DNA of 64,000 nucleotides from Acidiphilium acidophilum (GTDB lineage: Bacteria; Pseudomonadota; Alphaproteobacteria; Acetobacterales; Acetobacteraceae), in the NCBI RefSeq assembly GCF_033842475.1, contig NZ_JAWXYB010000018.1, forward strand, positions 1,223,501 through 1,287,500, written 5' to 3'. The position numbers and the translations under genes were made by a program. The notes beneath the pieces were generated by a model. It ran no database searches. It was not told where the DNA came from and saw only the letters and a program-made list of their open reading frames with translations. Shown one piece after another: positions 9,235 through 17,349 of this stretch (position 1 is its first letter; every line of letters starts with the position of its first letter).

Positions 9235-9830
9235 CGTGGGTTGACGGGGTTGCGCTCGGGATCGTCGTGTTGTCCGGGCTGCTCGCTCTGGCGCGTGGTC
9301 TGGTGCGGGAAGTTCTCGGGATCGGGGCCTGGATCGGCGCCGGACTCGCGGCATTCGAGTTTTATCCCGCGGTGGAGACGCAGCTTGCCGGTTTCGTGCA
9401 TCAGCCGAAACTGATCCTGCCGCTTTCGATCGGTCTCGTGTTCATCGTCGTGCTCGTCGTGCTGTCGATTCTCAGCACATGGCTGGGATCGATGGTGCGG
9501 GATTCCGCCCTGTCGGGGATCGATCGCACGCTGGGACTTGCATTCGGTCTTGTGCGCGGCGTGGTGATCGTTTGTCTGCTCTATATCGGCTTGTCGATTT
9601 TTCTTCAGCCACCGGAGTGGCCGGCAGGGATCACCGATGCGAAATTCCTGCCCTATGCCGAGAGCGGGTCGAAATTCATCGTCGGGCTGCTGCCGGCGGC
9701 GTATCAGCCCCATATCGACAAGATTGGCGCGGACCATCGGATCGAGGCCACCACCGCCGGGACGGATAAGGGAGAGGCGCCTTCGTCGGCGCCGGCATCC
9801 GGCTCGCCGCCGGGATCGGCCAGCCAGTGA
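9231..9830 (+). CDS. cvpA: CvpA family membrane protein
   Basis: 199-residue inner-membrane protein named for colicin V production; its biochemical role is unclear. Four hydrophobic segments lie in residues 1-130 (VDGVALGIVVLSGLLALARG at the start), followed by a polar, Pro/Ser-rich tail. The typical CvpA feature LARGLVREVLGIGAW is present. It overlaps radA by ATGA and precedes purF, the common radA-cvpA-purF or cvpA-purF arrangement. Confidence 0.9.
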   Translation: MTWVDGVALGIVVLSGLLALARGLVREVLGIGAWIGAGLAAFEFYPAVETQLAGFVHQPKLILPLSIGLVFIVVLVVLSILSTWLGSMVRDSALSGIDRTLGLAFGLVRGVVIVCLLYIGLSIFLQPPEWPAGITDAKFLPYAESGSKFIVGLLPAAYQPHIDKIGADHRIEATTAGTDKGEAPSSAPASGSPPGSASQ

Positions 9831-9881
9831 TATAGGCAGCCATGTGTTTGAGCGCTCGACATGACGGGGTCAGGCGATTAG

Positions 9882-11414
9882 ATGACAGTATCAAGTCGTA
9901 AAGGATGCAGGACCGTGAACCAGCCTTTGAGTGCGGCTGAGGCTTCAAGCGCGCCCGGTGGGTTCGACGATGATAAATTCCACGAGGAATGCGGTGTTAT
10001 CGGGGTCTGGAATGTCACCGACGCCGCCGCGATAACCGCCCTCGGGCTCCACGCGCTCCAGCATCGCGGCCAGGAAGCCACCGGCATCGTCACACATGAC
10101 GGTGTTCGCTTTCATGCCCACAAGGGGATCGGGCTGGTCGGCGATAATTACGGCGACACCAAGGTGATGGCGGGTCTGCCCGGCACCAGGGCGGTCGGCC
10201 ATAACAGGTACGCGACGACCGGGGGGACGCTGATACGGAATGTGCAGCCCCTTTTCGCCGAATTCGAATTCGGCGGGTTTGCGGTCGGCCATAACGGCAA
10301 TCTCACCAATGCCCATACGCTCAAACGGGCCTTGATCCGGCGTGGATGTCTGTTTCAGTCGACCACCGACTCGGAAGTTTTCGTTCATCTGATCGCGATC
10401 AGCCTTTATGCCACCGTACTCGATCGCCTGATCGACGCGCTCAAGCAGGTCACCGGCGCGTATTCCCTCGTTGCGTTGACCAACGACATGTTGATCGGGG
10501 TGCGCGATCCTCTTGGGGTTCGGCCTTTGATCTTGGGCCAGACCAATGGGGCCGATCCCCTCAATCCGGGTTGGGTTCTGGCGTCCGAGAGTTGCGCGCT
10601 TGAAATGGTCGGCGCCGAGTTCGTTCGCGATATCGAGCCGGGCGAAATTGTGGCCATCGATCGCAATGGTGTCCGCAGTCTCAAGCCCTTCGCGCAGCAG
10701 AAACCGCGCTTTTGCGTGTTCGAATATATCTATTTTGCGCGACCCGATTCGGTTCTGGAAGGCCATTCCGTGTATGCGGCGCGGAAGCGGATCGGGCGTG
10801 AGCTTGCCCAGGAATCACCGGTCGATGCCGATCTGATCGTGCCGGTCCCTGATTCCGGGGTTCCGGCTGCCATGGGATTTGCCGAGCAGAGCGGGATTCC
10901 ATTCGAACTCGGGATCATTCGAAATCACTATGTCGGGCGCACGTTCATCGAGCCGACCGACCAGATCCGTCATCTTGGCGTTCGATTGAAGCATTCCGCG
11001 AACCGGGCGATCCTTGAGGGGCGGCGGGTCATTCTCGTCGATGACTCGATCGTCCGGGGAACCACATCGAAAAAAATCGTCGAGATGGTTCGTAGTGCTG
11101 GCGCGCGTGAAGTGCATATGCGGATATCGTCGCCTCCGACCACGCATTCGTGTTTTTACGGTATCGATACGCCGGAACGGGGCAAATTGCTGGCCGCGCG
11201 TAACAGTGTGGCGGAAATGGCGAAACTCATCGGCGTCGATAGTCTCGCCTTCATTTCGATGGATGGGCTGTACCGCGCGCTGGGTCAGCCGGGACGTGAT
11301 GCGAAGGTGCCGGCTTTCTGCGATGCGTGTTTCAGCGGCGATTATCCGATCACGCTCACCGACCATGCCGAGCCGCGCGAGGCGCAGCTTTCGTTGCTGG
11401 CCGAATTGGCATGA
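9882..11414 (+). CDS. purF: amidophosphoribosyltransferase
   Basis: 510-residue enzyme for the first committed step of de novo purine synthesis, making phosphoribosylamine from PRPP and glutamine. The N-terminal nucleophile glutaminase starts at the Cys of FHEECGVIGVWN after a propeptide; HRGQEATGIV and RYATTGG are conserved. The PRPP loop VILVDDSIVRGTTSKKIV lies in the C-terminal transferase domain. The start is uncertain: ATG at 9882 or GTG at 9915, which has the better upstream GGA element. A hairpin follows the stop. Confidence 0.95.
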   Translation: MTVSSRKGCRTVNQPLSAAEASSAPGGFDDDKFHEECGVIGVWNVTDAAAITALGLHALQHRGQEATGIVTHDGVRFHAHKGIGLVGDNYGDTKVMAGLPGTRAVGHNRYATTGGTLIRNVQPLFAEFEFGGFAVGHNGNLTNAHTLKRALIRRGCLFQSTTDSEVFVHLIAISLYATVLDRLIDALKQVTGAYSLVALTNDMLIGVRDPLGVRPLILGQTNGADPLNPGWVLASESCALEMVGAEFVRDIEPGEIVAIDRNGVRSLKPFAQQKPRFCVFEYIYFARPDSVLEGHSVYAARKRIGRELAQESPVDADLIVPVPDSGVPAAMGFAEQSGIPFELGIIRNHYVGRTFIEPTDQIRHLGVRLKHSANRAILEGRRVILVDDSIVRGTTSKKIVEMVRSAGAREVHMRISSPPTTHSCFYGIDTPERGKLLAARNSVAEMAKLIGVDSLAFISMDGLYRALGQPGRDAKVPAFCDACFSGDYPITLTDHAEPREAQLSLLAELA

Positions 11415-11417
11415 AAA

Positions 11418-11445
11418 CCGGGCTGTCGCGGTTAGGACAGCCCGG
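11418..11445 (-). terminator. shared intrinsic terminator between convergent purF and DUF1150 genes
   Basis: A perfect 10-bp stem (CCGGGCTGTC / GACAGCCCGG) with an 8-base loop. On the minus strand it is followed directly by TTTT, so it works best as the end of the hsp20-DUF1150 operon. It begins three bases after the purF stop and may also end purF transcripts. Confidence 0.7.
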
Positions 11446-11464
11446 CTTCATGAGGCGTTGAGGT

Positions 11465-11722
11465 TCAGTGGACCGAAACGGGGGCCATCTCGTTTTGAAC
11501 GATGGCGGCCCGAGCGAGATTGCCGTCGGTCGCGATGGCCATCGGTGTGCCGTTGGCTGAGAAAACGCCATAGGCGGGCCCGTTCGGGGTCATGATCGGA
11601 CGGACATAGGCGATCTGTTCGAGACCGAGTTCCGCGAGTTGTGCTTCAGTCATGTTATGTGGATCGAAGAAAGCGCGAAGGGGGAAGGCGTCGGTCGAGC
11701 CGTCATGGGTTTTGACGTTCAT
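11465..11722 (-). CDS. DUF1150 family small protein
   Basis: 85-residue cytosolic protein with no signal or membrane segment. The family core is visible as LAELGLEQIAYVRP...NGPAYGVFSANGTPMAIATD. DUF1150 proteins are found almost only in alphaproteobacteria, usually next to a small heat shock protein gene, as here (five bases after hsp20). The function is unknown; the pairing suggests a role linked to heat shock or protein quality control, which is inference. Confidence 0.85.
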   Translation of the reverse strand: MNVKTHDGSTDAFPLRAFFDPHNMTEAQLAELGLEQIAYVRPIMTPNGPAYGVFSANGTPMAIATDGNLARAAIVQNEMAPVSVH

Positions 11723-11727
11723 TGCAC

Positions 11728-12228
11728 CTACTCCTTTTCACGAACGTGTTGATGGCTGTTCCGTTTCGGCAATTCCGCATCAAAAGATCGCGGCGTTGCG
11801 AAACCGGACGGGGTGTGGGCACCTTTTTCGATCGCTATCGTCTTGATCCGGGCCTCCGGCAGAGGGCGGATCAGATCGATGTGCAGCAAGCCGTTATCGA
11901 GCCAGGCACCTTTCACGTCGATCCCTTCGGCCAGGACGAATGCCCGTTGGAACTGCCGCGCGGCAATGCCGCGATGCAGGAAAATCCGGCCCTGGGTATC
12001 ATCGTTCTGGCGGCCTCGTATGACCAACTGATTATCTTCCTGAGTGATCTGAAGATCATCCATGATAAAGCCGGCGACTGCAATCGTAATCCGCAGGCTG
12101 GTCGTGCTCAGTTGCTCGATATTGTAGGGGGGATAACCGTCCGACGACGTTTTGGCGGCGCGTTCGATGATCTGCTCCAGATGGTCGAACCCCAGGAATA
12201 ATGGGGATGTAAACACTCTCGTGGTCAT
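11728..12228 (-). CDS. Hsp20 family small heat shock protein
   Basis: 166-residue ATP-independent holdase chaperone. The N-terminal FTSPLFLGFDHLEQIIERA and following PPYNIEQLSTTSLRITIAVAGF are typical of IbpA/HspD-type alphaproteobacterial Hsp20. The alpha-crystallin core runs about residues 35-130, and the conserved GIDVKGAWLDNGLLHIDL strand pair is present. The ATG at 12228 follows a strong AAGGAGG. A candidate heat shock promoter and a leader that could mask the ribosome-binding site lie upstream. Cotranscribed with DUF1150. Confidence 0.92.
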   Translation of the reverse strand: MTTRVFTSPLFLGFDHLEQIIERAAKTSSDGYPPYNIEQLSTTSLRITIAVAGFIMDDLQITQEDNQLVIRGRQNDDTQGRIFLHRGIAARQFQRAFVLAEGIDVKGAWLDNGLLHIDLIRPLPEARIKTIAIEKGAHTPSGFATPRSFDAELPKRNSHQHVREKE

Positions 12229-12284
12229 GGCCTCCTCCTTTCGAGCGAGACAGACGGAGCCCGACAGGCACTCCGGTGAACCTG

Positions 12285-12313
12285 AATTGGGCATATTCGG
12301 CAGATTTTGCAAG
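12285..12313 (-). promoter_or_regulatory. candidate sigma32-type promoter of hsp20
   Basis: On the minus strand CTTGCA is followed after 17 bases by CCAATT, preceded by GC. This resembles the CTTG-N17-CCCAT pattern of heat shock promoters but is not a full match. It lies about 57-85 bases upstream of the hsp20 start. Confidence 0.35.
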
Positions 12314-12374
12314 CAGCGATTGATCGGTGCGCATAGCAGGGGTAAATCGCGCTCATGATCGAGAGGGCGAGACC

Positions 12375-12920
12375 GTGGCTGACGATACTCCGGAGATACT
12401 GATCGTCCCCGACAAGCGTCTTCGCATGAAGGCACGCCGGGTGACCGAGGCGGATCGTGCGGAGATTGCCGATCTGGTCCCGCGCATGTTCCGGACCATG
12501 TACAAGGCGCCGGGAATCGGGCTTGCCGGACCCCAGATCGGGGTATCGTTGCGCGTGGTCGTGCTCGATCTGGCGACCGATGGGGTTTCGGCGCCAATGA
12601 TCCTGATCAATCCCGAGATCGTCAGGGCGAGCCAGAGGCTGGAGGCCCGCGAGGAAGGCTGCCTGTCGCTGCCGGGACAATATGCGGAAGTATCGCGCCC
12701 GGCTGAAGTGGCGGTGGCTTTCGAGGATCAGGACGGCAAGCGCAGGACCGTCGAGGCGGAGGGGTTGCTGGCGGCCTGCATTCAGCATGAGATCGATCAC
12801 CTGGACGGCATTCTGTTCGTCGATCATTTATCCGCGTTGAAGCGGAACATCGTTTTGCGAAAGCTCGCGAAGGATCTGCGCGAGAAACAGGATGGCCAAG
12901 ACCGTCCGAGCCGCGGATGA
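12375..12920 (+). CDS. def: peptide deformylase
   Basis: 181-residue metalloenzyme that removes the formyl group from nascent proteins. All three motifs are present: GIGLAGPQIG (47-56), EGCLSLPG with metal ligand C96, and QHEIDHLDG with H138, E139 and H142. The GTG at 12375 is chosen because the GAGAGG element sits about eight bases upstream; in-frame starts further up add unconserved residues. It overlaps fmt by 4 bp (ATGA), the usual def-fmt coupling. Confidence 0.96.
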   Translation: MADDTPEILIVPDKRLRMKARRVTEADRAEIADLVPRMFRTMYKAPGIGLAGPQIGVSLRVVVLDLATDGVSAPMILINPEIVRASQRLEAREEGCLSLPGQYAEVSRPAEVAVAFEDQDGKRRTVEAEGLLAACIQHEIDHLDGILFVDHLSALKRNIVLRKLAKDLREKQDGQDRPSRG

Positions 12921-13819
12921 GGCTCGTTTTCATGGGGTCGCCGGGCTTTGCCTTGCCGGCGTTGCGGGGATTGCGCGCGGCTGGGCACGAGATCGCCGCC
13001 GTGTATTGCCAGTCGCCCAAGCCGGTCGGGCGTGGGCTGCGTGTCAGAAAATGCGCTGTGCACGAGGCCGCCGATGAATTGGGCATCGAGGTACGAACGC
13101 CGAGGAGTTTGCGGAATAATGCCGGGGAAATCGAGTATCTCCGCGGGCTCGATGCTGAATGTTGCGTGGTCGTGGCTTACGGGCTCATTCTTCCCGAGGC
13201 GGTGCTGGCGGTGCCACGGCGTGGGTGCCTCAATATTCATGCGAGCCTGCTGCCGCGCTGGCGGGGGGCTGCGCCGATCCAGGCCGCGATCCTCGCGGGG
13301 GATGCCTGCACCGGCGTGACCATCATGCAGATGGATGCCGGGCTGGATACCGGGGCCATTCTGCTCACCGAAGCCACGCCGATCGCACCGGACGACACGG
13401 CAGCGACCTTGCATGACCGTCTGGCGGCGATGGGGGCGCGGCTGGTCGTTCAGGTTATTGACGGCGATTATGTACCGGTTGCCCAGCAGGGGGCAGGGAG
13501 CTATGCGCCCAAACTGAGCCGTGCCGATGCGGAGATCGACTGGACCTTGCCGGTGGCCGCGATCGATCGGCGTGTCCGTGGTCTTACGCCCTGGCCGGGA
13601 ACCGAGACGCGGCTCGACGGCGAACCGCTCAAGATACTTTCGGCCGTCGTGGGGGAAGGGCAGGGGAAACCCGGTACCGTGCTCGATCATCGGTTGACCG
13701 TTGCTTGCGGTGCCGGGGCGCTGCGAGTGACGGCGGTGAAACGGGCAGGGGGGCGGCCGATGTCGGCCGATGATTTCCTGCGCGGTCATGCAATCCCGCC
13801 CGGGACGCTGCTGGGTTGA
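12917..13819 (+). CDS. fmt: methionyl-tRNA formyltransferase
   Basis: 300-residue enzyme that formylates initiator Met-tRNA with 10-formyl-THF. The N-terminal formyltransferase fold begins MRLVFMGSPGFALPAL. The catalytic/folate motif is in LNIHASLLPRWRGAAPIQAAILAGD, followed by TGVTIMQMDAGLDTG. The C-terminal OB-like domain begins near residue 205 (INWT-type motif EIDWTLPVAAIDRRVRGLTPWPG). It overlaps def and truA. Confidence 0.96.
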   Translation: MRLVFMGSPGFALPALRGLRAAGHEIAAVYCQSPKPVGRGLRVRKCAVHEAADELGIEVRTPRSLRNNAGEIEYLRGLDAECCVVVAYGLILPEAVLAVPRRGCLNIHASLLPRWRGAAPIQAAILAGDACTGVTIMQMDAGLDTGAILLTEATPIAPDDTAATLHDRLAAMGARLVVQVIDGDYVPVAQQGAGSYAPKLSRADAEIDWTLPVAAIDRRVRGLTPWPGTETRLDGEPLKILSAVVGEGQGKPGTVLDHRLTVACGAGALRVTAVKRAGGRPMSADDFLRGHAIPPGTLLG

Positions 13820-14586
13820 CCCGGTTTGCGTTGAAACTTGAGTATGACGGTCGCGGCTTCGTGGGATGGCAGCGGCAGTCGAACGGGGTTTCGGTGCAGC
13901 AGGTCGTCGAGCAGGCGGGCGCGCATCTGTGCGGAGGTGCGCCGCCGGTGACGGTTGCGGCGGGCCGGACCGACGCTGGCGTTCATGCCGAGGGGCAGGT
14001 GGTGCAAGCCGAGTTTCCAGACGGGCTCACGACGCGAACGGTCAGGGATGCGCTGAATTTTCATATGCGGCCTCATGCCGTCACGGTGGTCGCGGCTGGT
14101 GTGATTTCGGACGAGTCGTGGAGTGCGCGATTTTCGGCGGTCGCACGGGAGTATCGTTACGTCATTCTCAACCGGGCGGCGCGACCGGCGCTCGATGCCG
14201 GGTTTGTCTGGCATGTCAGGCGGCCGCTGGATGCCGAGCGGATGCAACTCGCTGCGATCGCTTTGCTGGGTCGCCACGACTTCACGAGCTTTCGCGCAAC
14301 CGCGTGCCAGGCGCGGTCGCCGGTTCGGACGCTGGATCGTCTCGACATCGGGCGGCGGGGTGATCGGATCGAGATCAGGGTTGGGGCGCGCAGCTTTCTT
14401 CACCATCAGGTCAGGAATATCGTGGGATCGCTCAAGCTGGTCGGCGAGGAAAAATGGCCGGTGGAGCGGATTGCCGCCGTTCTGGCGGCCCGCGACCGGG
14501 CGGCTGCCGGTCCCACCGCGCCGCCGGATGGACTGACCTTGATGAGCGTGGCCTATCCCCTCGATCCTTTTGCTGGCCAGCAATGA
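13816..14586 (+). CDS. truA: tRNA pseudouridine(38-40) synthase, TTG start
   Basis: 256-residue enzyme that isomerises uridines 38-40 in tRNA anticodon arms. The catalytic aspartate is in [14 protein letters not shown], with the FVGWQRQ N-terminal pattern and the [11 protein letters not shown] motif near the C terminus. The frame starts at TTG 13816, overlapping the fmt stop as TTGA. No ATG or GTG lies before the conserved region, so the rare TTG start is well supported. Translational coupling to fmt probably compensates for the weak start. Confidence 0.94.
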   Translation: MTRFALKLEYDGRGFVGWQRQSNGVSVQQVVEQAGAHLCGGAPPVTVAAGRTDAGVHAEGQVVQAEFPDGLTTRTVRDALNFHMRPHAVTVVAAGVISDESWSARFSAVAREYRYVILNRAARPALDAGFVWHVRRPLDAERMQLAAIALLGRHDFTSFRATACQARSPVRTLDRLDIGRRGDRIEIRVGARSFLHHQVRNIVGSLKLVGEEKWPVERIAAVLAARDRAAAGPTAPPDGLTLMSVAYPLDPFAGQQ

Positions 14587-14606
14587 GCAAAGCCCGACTT
14601 GTTCGG

Positions 14607-14634
14607 TTGCGTGCCGGGGCCGATATCGTATAGA
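14607..14634 (+). promoter_or_regulatory. candidate infC promoter
   Basis: TTGCGT, 16 bases, then TATAGA, about 45 bases ahead of the infC ribosome-binding site. Weak match found by eye. Confidence 0.25.
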
Positions 14635-14669
14635 GCCACGTAAGACTAAACTTGCTTCGAAACGACGAC

Positions 14670-14683
14670 AGGAGAGCGATATA
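14670..14683 (+). promoter_or_regulatory. ribosome-binding site and AUA initiation codon of infC
   Basis: AGGAG at 14670-14674 is followed after six bases by ATA at 14681, in frame with IF3. No ATG, GTG or TTG lies between this site and the conserved protein start, so the AUA is the likely initiator. infC uses non-standard starts (AUU, AUC) in other bacteria because IF3 discriminates against them and so limits its own synthesis. Confidence 0.65.
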
Positions 14684-15220
14684 GCCAGACTACCCGCACC
14701 GCCGACCCCGCCCAGCCGTGAAGGTCCGCGTGTCAACGAAGATATCAGGGTGCCCCAGGTTCGTTTGATCGACCAGGACGGCGAGATGATGGGTGTGCTG
14801 ACCACGAGAGAAGCACAGCGTCGTGCGACGGAGGTTGGACTCGATCTGGTCGAGATCAGCCCGAATGCCGATCCGCCGGTTTGCAAGCTGCTCGATTATG
14901 GCAAGTTCAAATATGAGCAGCAGAAGAAAAAGAACGAAGCCCGCAAGAAGCAGAAAGTGATCGAGATCAAGGAGATCAAGGTCCGCCCAAATATCGATGA
15001 AAACGATTATCAGGTGAAACTTCGGGCGATGAAGTCGTTCATCGAGGAAGGCGACAAGGTCAAGGTGACGTTGCGATTCCGCGGTCGGGAAATGGCGCAT
15101 CAGGAGCTTGGCGTCAAAGTTCTGGAACGCATCAAGATCGATATGGAAACCGAAACCAAGGTCGAGCAGATGCCCAAGATGGAGAACCGGCAGATGGTCA
15201 TGGTGCTCAGCCCGCGCTGA
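14681..15220 (+). CDS. infC: translation initiation factor IF-3
   Basis: 179 residues from the proposed AUA start. The N domain begins at about residue 14 ([25 protein letters not shown]). A lysine-rich linker ([15 protein letters not shown]) leads to the C domain with [19 protein letters not shown] and [20 protein letters not shown]3 blocks premature 50S joining and proofreads initiator tRNA. An ATG at 14570 is in frame but lies inside truA and would add 37 unconserved residues. Unlike the common infC-rpmI-rplT order, the next gene is hpnG, six bases later. Confidence 0.95.
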   Translation: MARLPAPPTPPSREGPRVNEDIRVPQVRLIDQDGEMMGVLTTREAQRRATEVGLDLVEISPNADPPVCKLLDYGKFKYEQQKKKNEARKKQKVIEIKEIKVRPNIDENDYQVKLRAMKSFIEEGDKVKVTLRFRGREMAHQELGVKVLERIKIDMETETKVEQMPKMENRQMVMVLSPR

Positions 15221-15225
15221 GCGAC

Positions 15226-15861
15226 GTGAAGATCGGCTTTGTGACCGGACTGGTCGCCGAAGCGCGCCTGTTGTCGGGCGTTGATGCCTTGGTCGCGACG
15301 TCCGGGGGGACGGTGGCGGGGGTTACTGCGGCTGCGGAACATCTGGTGGATCGTGGGGCCGATGTCCTGATCAGTTTCGGGCTTGCCGGCGGTCTGGCGC
15401 CATCGTGCCGGGCGGGCGATTTGATCGTGCCGCAGGATGTGGTGGATGGTTCCGAGGTTTTTCGGTGCGATCCTGGCCTTGTTGCGATGTTGGGCGGAGC
15501 CACGGTCCAACGTTTGACCGGAGCCCCGGCGGTCGTTGCGAGCCGTATGGCGAAGGCCGATCTTTATGCCGGAAGCGGAGCTGCGGCGGTCGATCTCGAA
15601 TCGGTCGGGGTTGCGCGGGTCGCCGTGCGGCATGCAATCGGCTTCGCGGTGTTAAGGGCTGTCGTCGATCCTGCGCACCGTGAGTTGCCGGATGCGAGCC
15701 TCGTGGCGCTCGATGAGGACGGTCGGATTGCGATGGGCCGGATCATTCGAAGTCTGGCGCGCAATCCACTTCAGATTTCTGGATTGATTGCCCTTGGGCG
15801 CGATATGGCGAGGGCGAAGCGGACCCTGAAGCGGGAGGTTACTCGTCGATTTCGAACGTGA
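15226..15861 (+). CDS. hpnG: hopanoid-associated phosphorylase
   Basis: 211-residue protein of the nucleoside phosphorylase fold (PNP/MTAN superfamily). The start MKIGFVTGLVAEARLL, the phosphate-side motif VLISFGLAGGL and the DLESVGVARVA stretch (acidic base-binding region) fit the HpnG group, which removes adenine from adenosylhopane during bacteriohopanetetrol side-chain synthesis. The alternative is a general 5'-methylthioadenosine/SAH nucleosidase-like enzyme. GTG start at 15226. No other hpn gene is in view. Its last 23 bases overlap the convergent xth gene. Confidence 0.75.
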   Translation: MKIGFVTGLVAEARLLSGVDALVATSGGTVAGVTAAAEHLVDRGADVLISFGLAGGLAPSCRAGDLIVPQDVVDGSEVFRCDPGLVAMLGGATVQRLTGAPAVVASRMAKADLYAGSGAAAVDLESVGVARVAVRHAIGFAVLRAVVDPAHRELPDASLVALDEDGRIAMGRIIRSLARNPLQISGLIALGRDMARAKRTLKREVTRRFRT

Positions 15862-16651
15862 GCAGGACCGGAACATGGTCCGACCCGCGTGGCCAATCAC
15901 GAGCGTCGGTCAGGACGCGGAGTCCAGCGAGAGACGTCTGCAGATCTTTCGAGACCCAGATATGGTCAAGTCTTCGTCCCCGGTTCGATGTCCGCCAGTC
16001 CCGGTTGCGGTATGACCACCATGTGTAAAGCTTCTGGTCGTCCGGCACGAAAAATCGCATGGCGTCGATAAATCCGGCTGCCTGCCACGCGTTCAGCCCG
16101 GCGACTTCCGGCGGTGTGTGGCTGACGACACCGAGCAGTTGTTTGTGACTCCAGACGTCGTGCTCCAGAGGTGCGATGTTCAGATCGCCGACCAGGATCG
16201 TCCGGTGGGGCGGGAACGATTTGAAATGCGCTTCAGCCTCGGCGATGAAATCGAGTTTGTGCCCGTATTTTATGTTGAGTTCGCGATCGGGGATGTCGCC
16301 ACCGGCAGGGACATAGAAATTCTGTATCGTCAGCGGCGCGCCATATGTTTCGACCTCTGCGGCGATATGACGACAATCGGACTTGCCGCACCAGTCAGGG
16401 CTTGCCTCGATCAGCCGGAGCGGCATTCTCGAAAGGATGGCAACGCCGTTATACCCTTTCATGCCCCGGGTGAGCACGTGCGGGAGCCCAAGGCGGGCAC
16501 CGAGATCGACTGGAAACAGAGGATCGGGAGCCTTGGTTTCCTGCAGGCAGATGATATCGGGGGCCGCTTCCTGCACCAGATTTTTCAACAGATCCTGGCG
16601 GAGACGGACGGAATTTATGTTCCAGGTCGCGATGGTGAGGCGCGATGTCAT
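15839..16651 (-). CDS. xth: exodeoxyribonuclease III
   Basis: 270-residue AP endonuclease/3'-exonuclease of base-excision repair. It begins LTIATWNINSVRLR, with the catalytic glutamate in ICLQETKAPD, the GDLNIAP motif, and the C-terminal RRLDHIWVS and GSDHVPVLLTFE motifs carrying the essential Asp and His. Length equals E. coli Xth within a few residues. The ATG at 16651 overlaps the stop of the FAH-family gene by ATGA. The 3' end overlaps hpnG. Confidence 0.96.
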   Translation of the reverse strand: MTSRLTIATWNINSVRLRQDLLKNLVQEAAPDIICLQETKAPDPLFPVDLGARLGLPHVLTRGMKGYNGVAILSRMPLRLIEASPDWCGKSDCRHIAAEVETYGAPLTIQNFYVPAGGDIPDRELNIKYGHKLDFIAEAEAHFKSFPPHRTILVGDLNIAPLEHDVWSHKQLLGVVSHTPPEVAGLNAWQAAGFIDAMRFFVPDDQKLYTWWSYRNRDWRTSNRGRRLDHIWVSKDLQTSLAGLRVLTDARDWPRGSDHVPVLLTFEIDE

Positions 16652-17349
16652 ACCAGTTGAAATGTCAGACTGCCCACGCCTTCGATCGATCCGGTAATCG
16701 TATCGCCGCGATCCACCTGACCGACCCCCTCCGGCGTTCCGGTGAAAATGAGATCGCCCGGTTTCAGGGCCACGAGGTTGGACAGGAACGCGATGATGTC
16801 CGGTACCGGCCAGATCATATCGGCCAGATTGCCATTCTGGCGGATGCGTCCGTTGACATCGAGCGATATCCGCCCCGATTTCGGGTGACCGCACTGGCTG
16901 ACCGGAACGATCGCGCCGATCGGTCCTGAGTCATCGAAACCTTTGCTCATATCCCAGGGGCGGCGCATCGACTTGGCTTCATCCTGTAGATCCCGGCGGG
17001 TGAGATCGACTCCCGGCGCGTAGCCATAAACATGATCGAGCGCTGCCGCCGATGAAATCATGCTCCCCCCGCTCTTGAGGGCGATGACCTGTTCCATCTC
17101 GAAATGGAGCGAGCTTGTCGCGGGAGGAAACGGGATTTGTTGCGATGCCCGGACGGCGTCGGCTGGTTTGGTGAAAAAAAACGGTGGCTCCCGGTCGGGA
17201 TCCGAGCCCATTTCCCGCGCATGGGCAGCGTAATTCCGACCGACGCAGAACACGCGGCGTATGGGAAAAACCCCGCCCCCCAGAACGGGGACCATCGCCG
17301 GTTCAGGGCGGTCGATTACCAGATCGGACATTTCGGGTCTCATTGCCAT
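16648..17349 (-). CDS. fumarylacetoacetate hydrolase family protein
   Basis: 233-residue metal-dependent hydrolase or decarboxylase of the FAH fold, which cleaves C-C bonds in 2-keto acids. Metal ligands fall in FEMEQVIAL and APGVDLTRRDLQ; SKGFDDSGPIG and GDLIFTGTPEGVG are family signatures. The size matches YcgM/fumarylpyruvate hydrolase-type single-domain members; the substrate is not determinable. Start options are ATG 17349, 17343 (ATGA overlap with the upstream gene) and 17331. It sits between a glutamine amidotransferase-like gene and xth. Confidence 0.88.
   Translation of the reverse strand: MAMRPEMSDLVIDRPEPAMVPVLGGGVFPIRRVFCVGRNYAAHAREMGSDPDREPPFFFTKPADAVRASQQIPFPPATSSLHFEMEQVIALKSGGSMISSAAALDHVYGYAPGVDLTRRDLQDEAKSMRRPWDMSKGFDDSGPIGAIVPVSQCGHPKSGRISLDVNGRIRQNGNLADMIWPVPDIIAFLSNLVALKPGDLIFTGTPEGVGQVDRGDTITGSIEGVGSLTFQLV

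Noticed and set aside
13491-13750. Cluster of GGGNAGGG motifs on the plus strand in fmt, read as FtsK-orienting sequences
   Set aside because: Similar plus-strand motifs also occur right of the presumed terminus (39893, 44976, 62583), so they do not show a consistent polarity and may just reflect composition.
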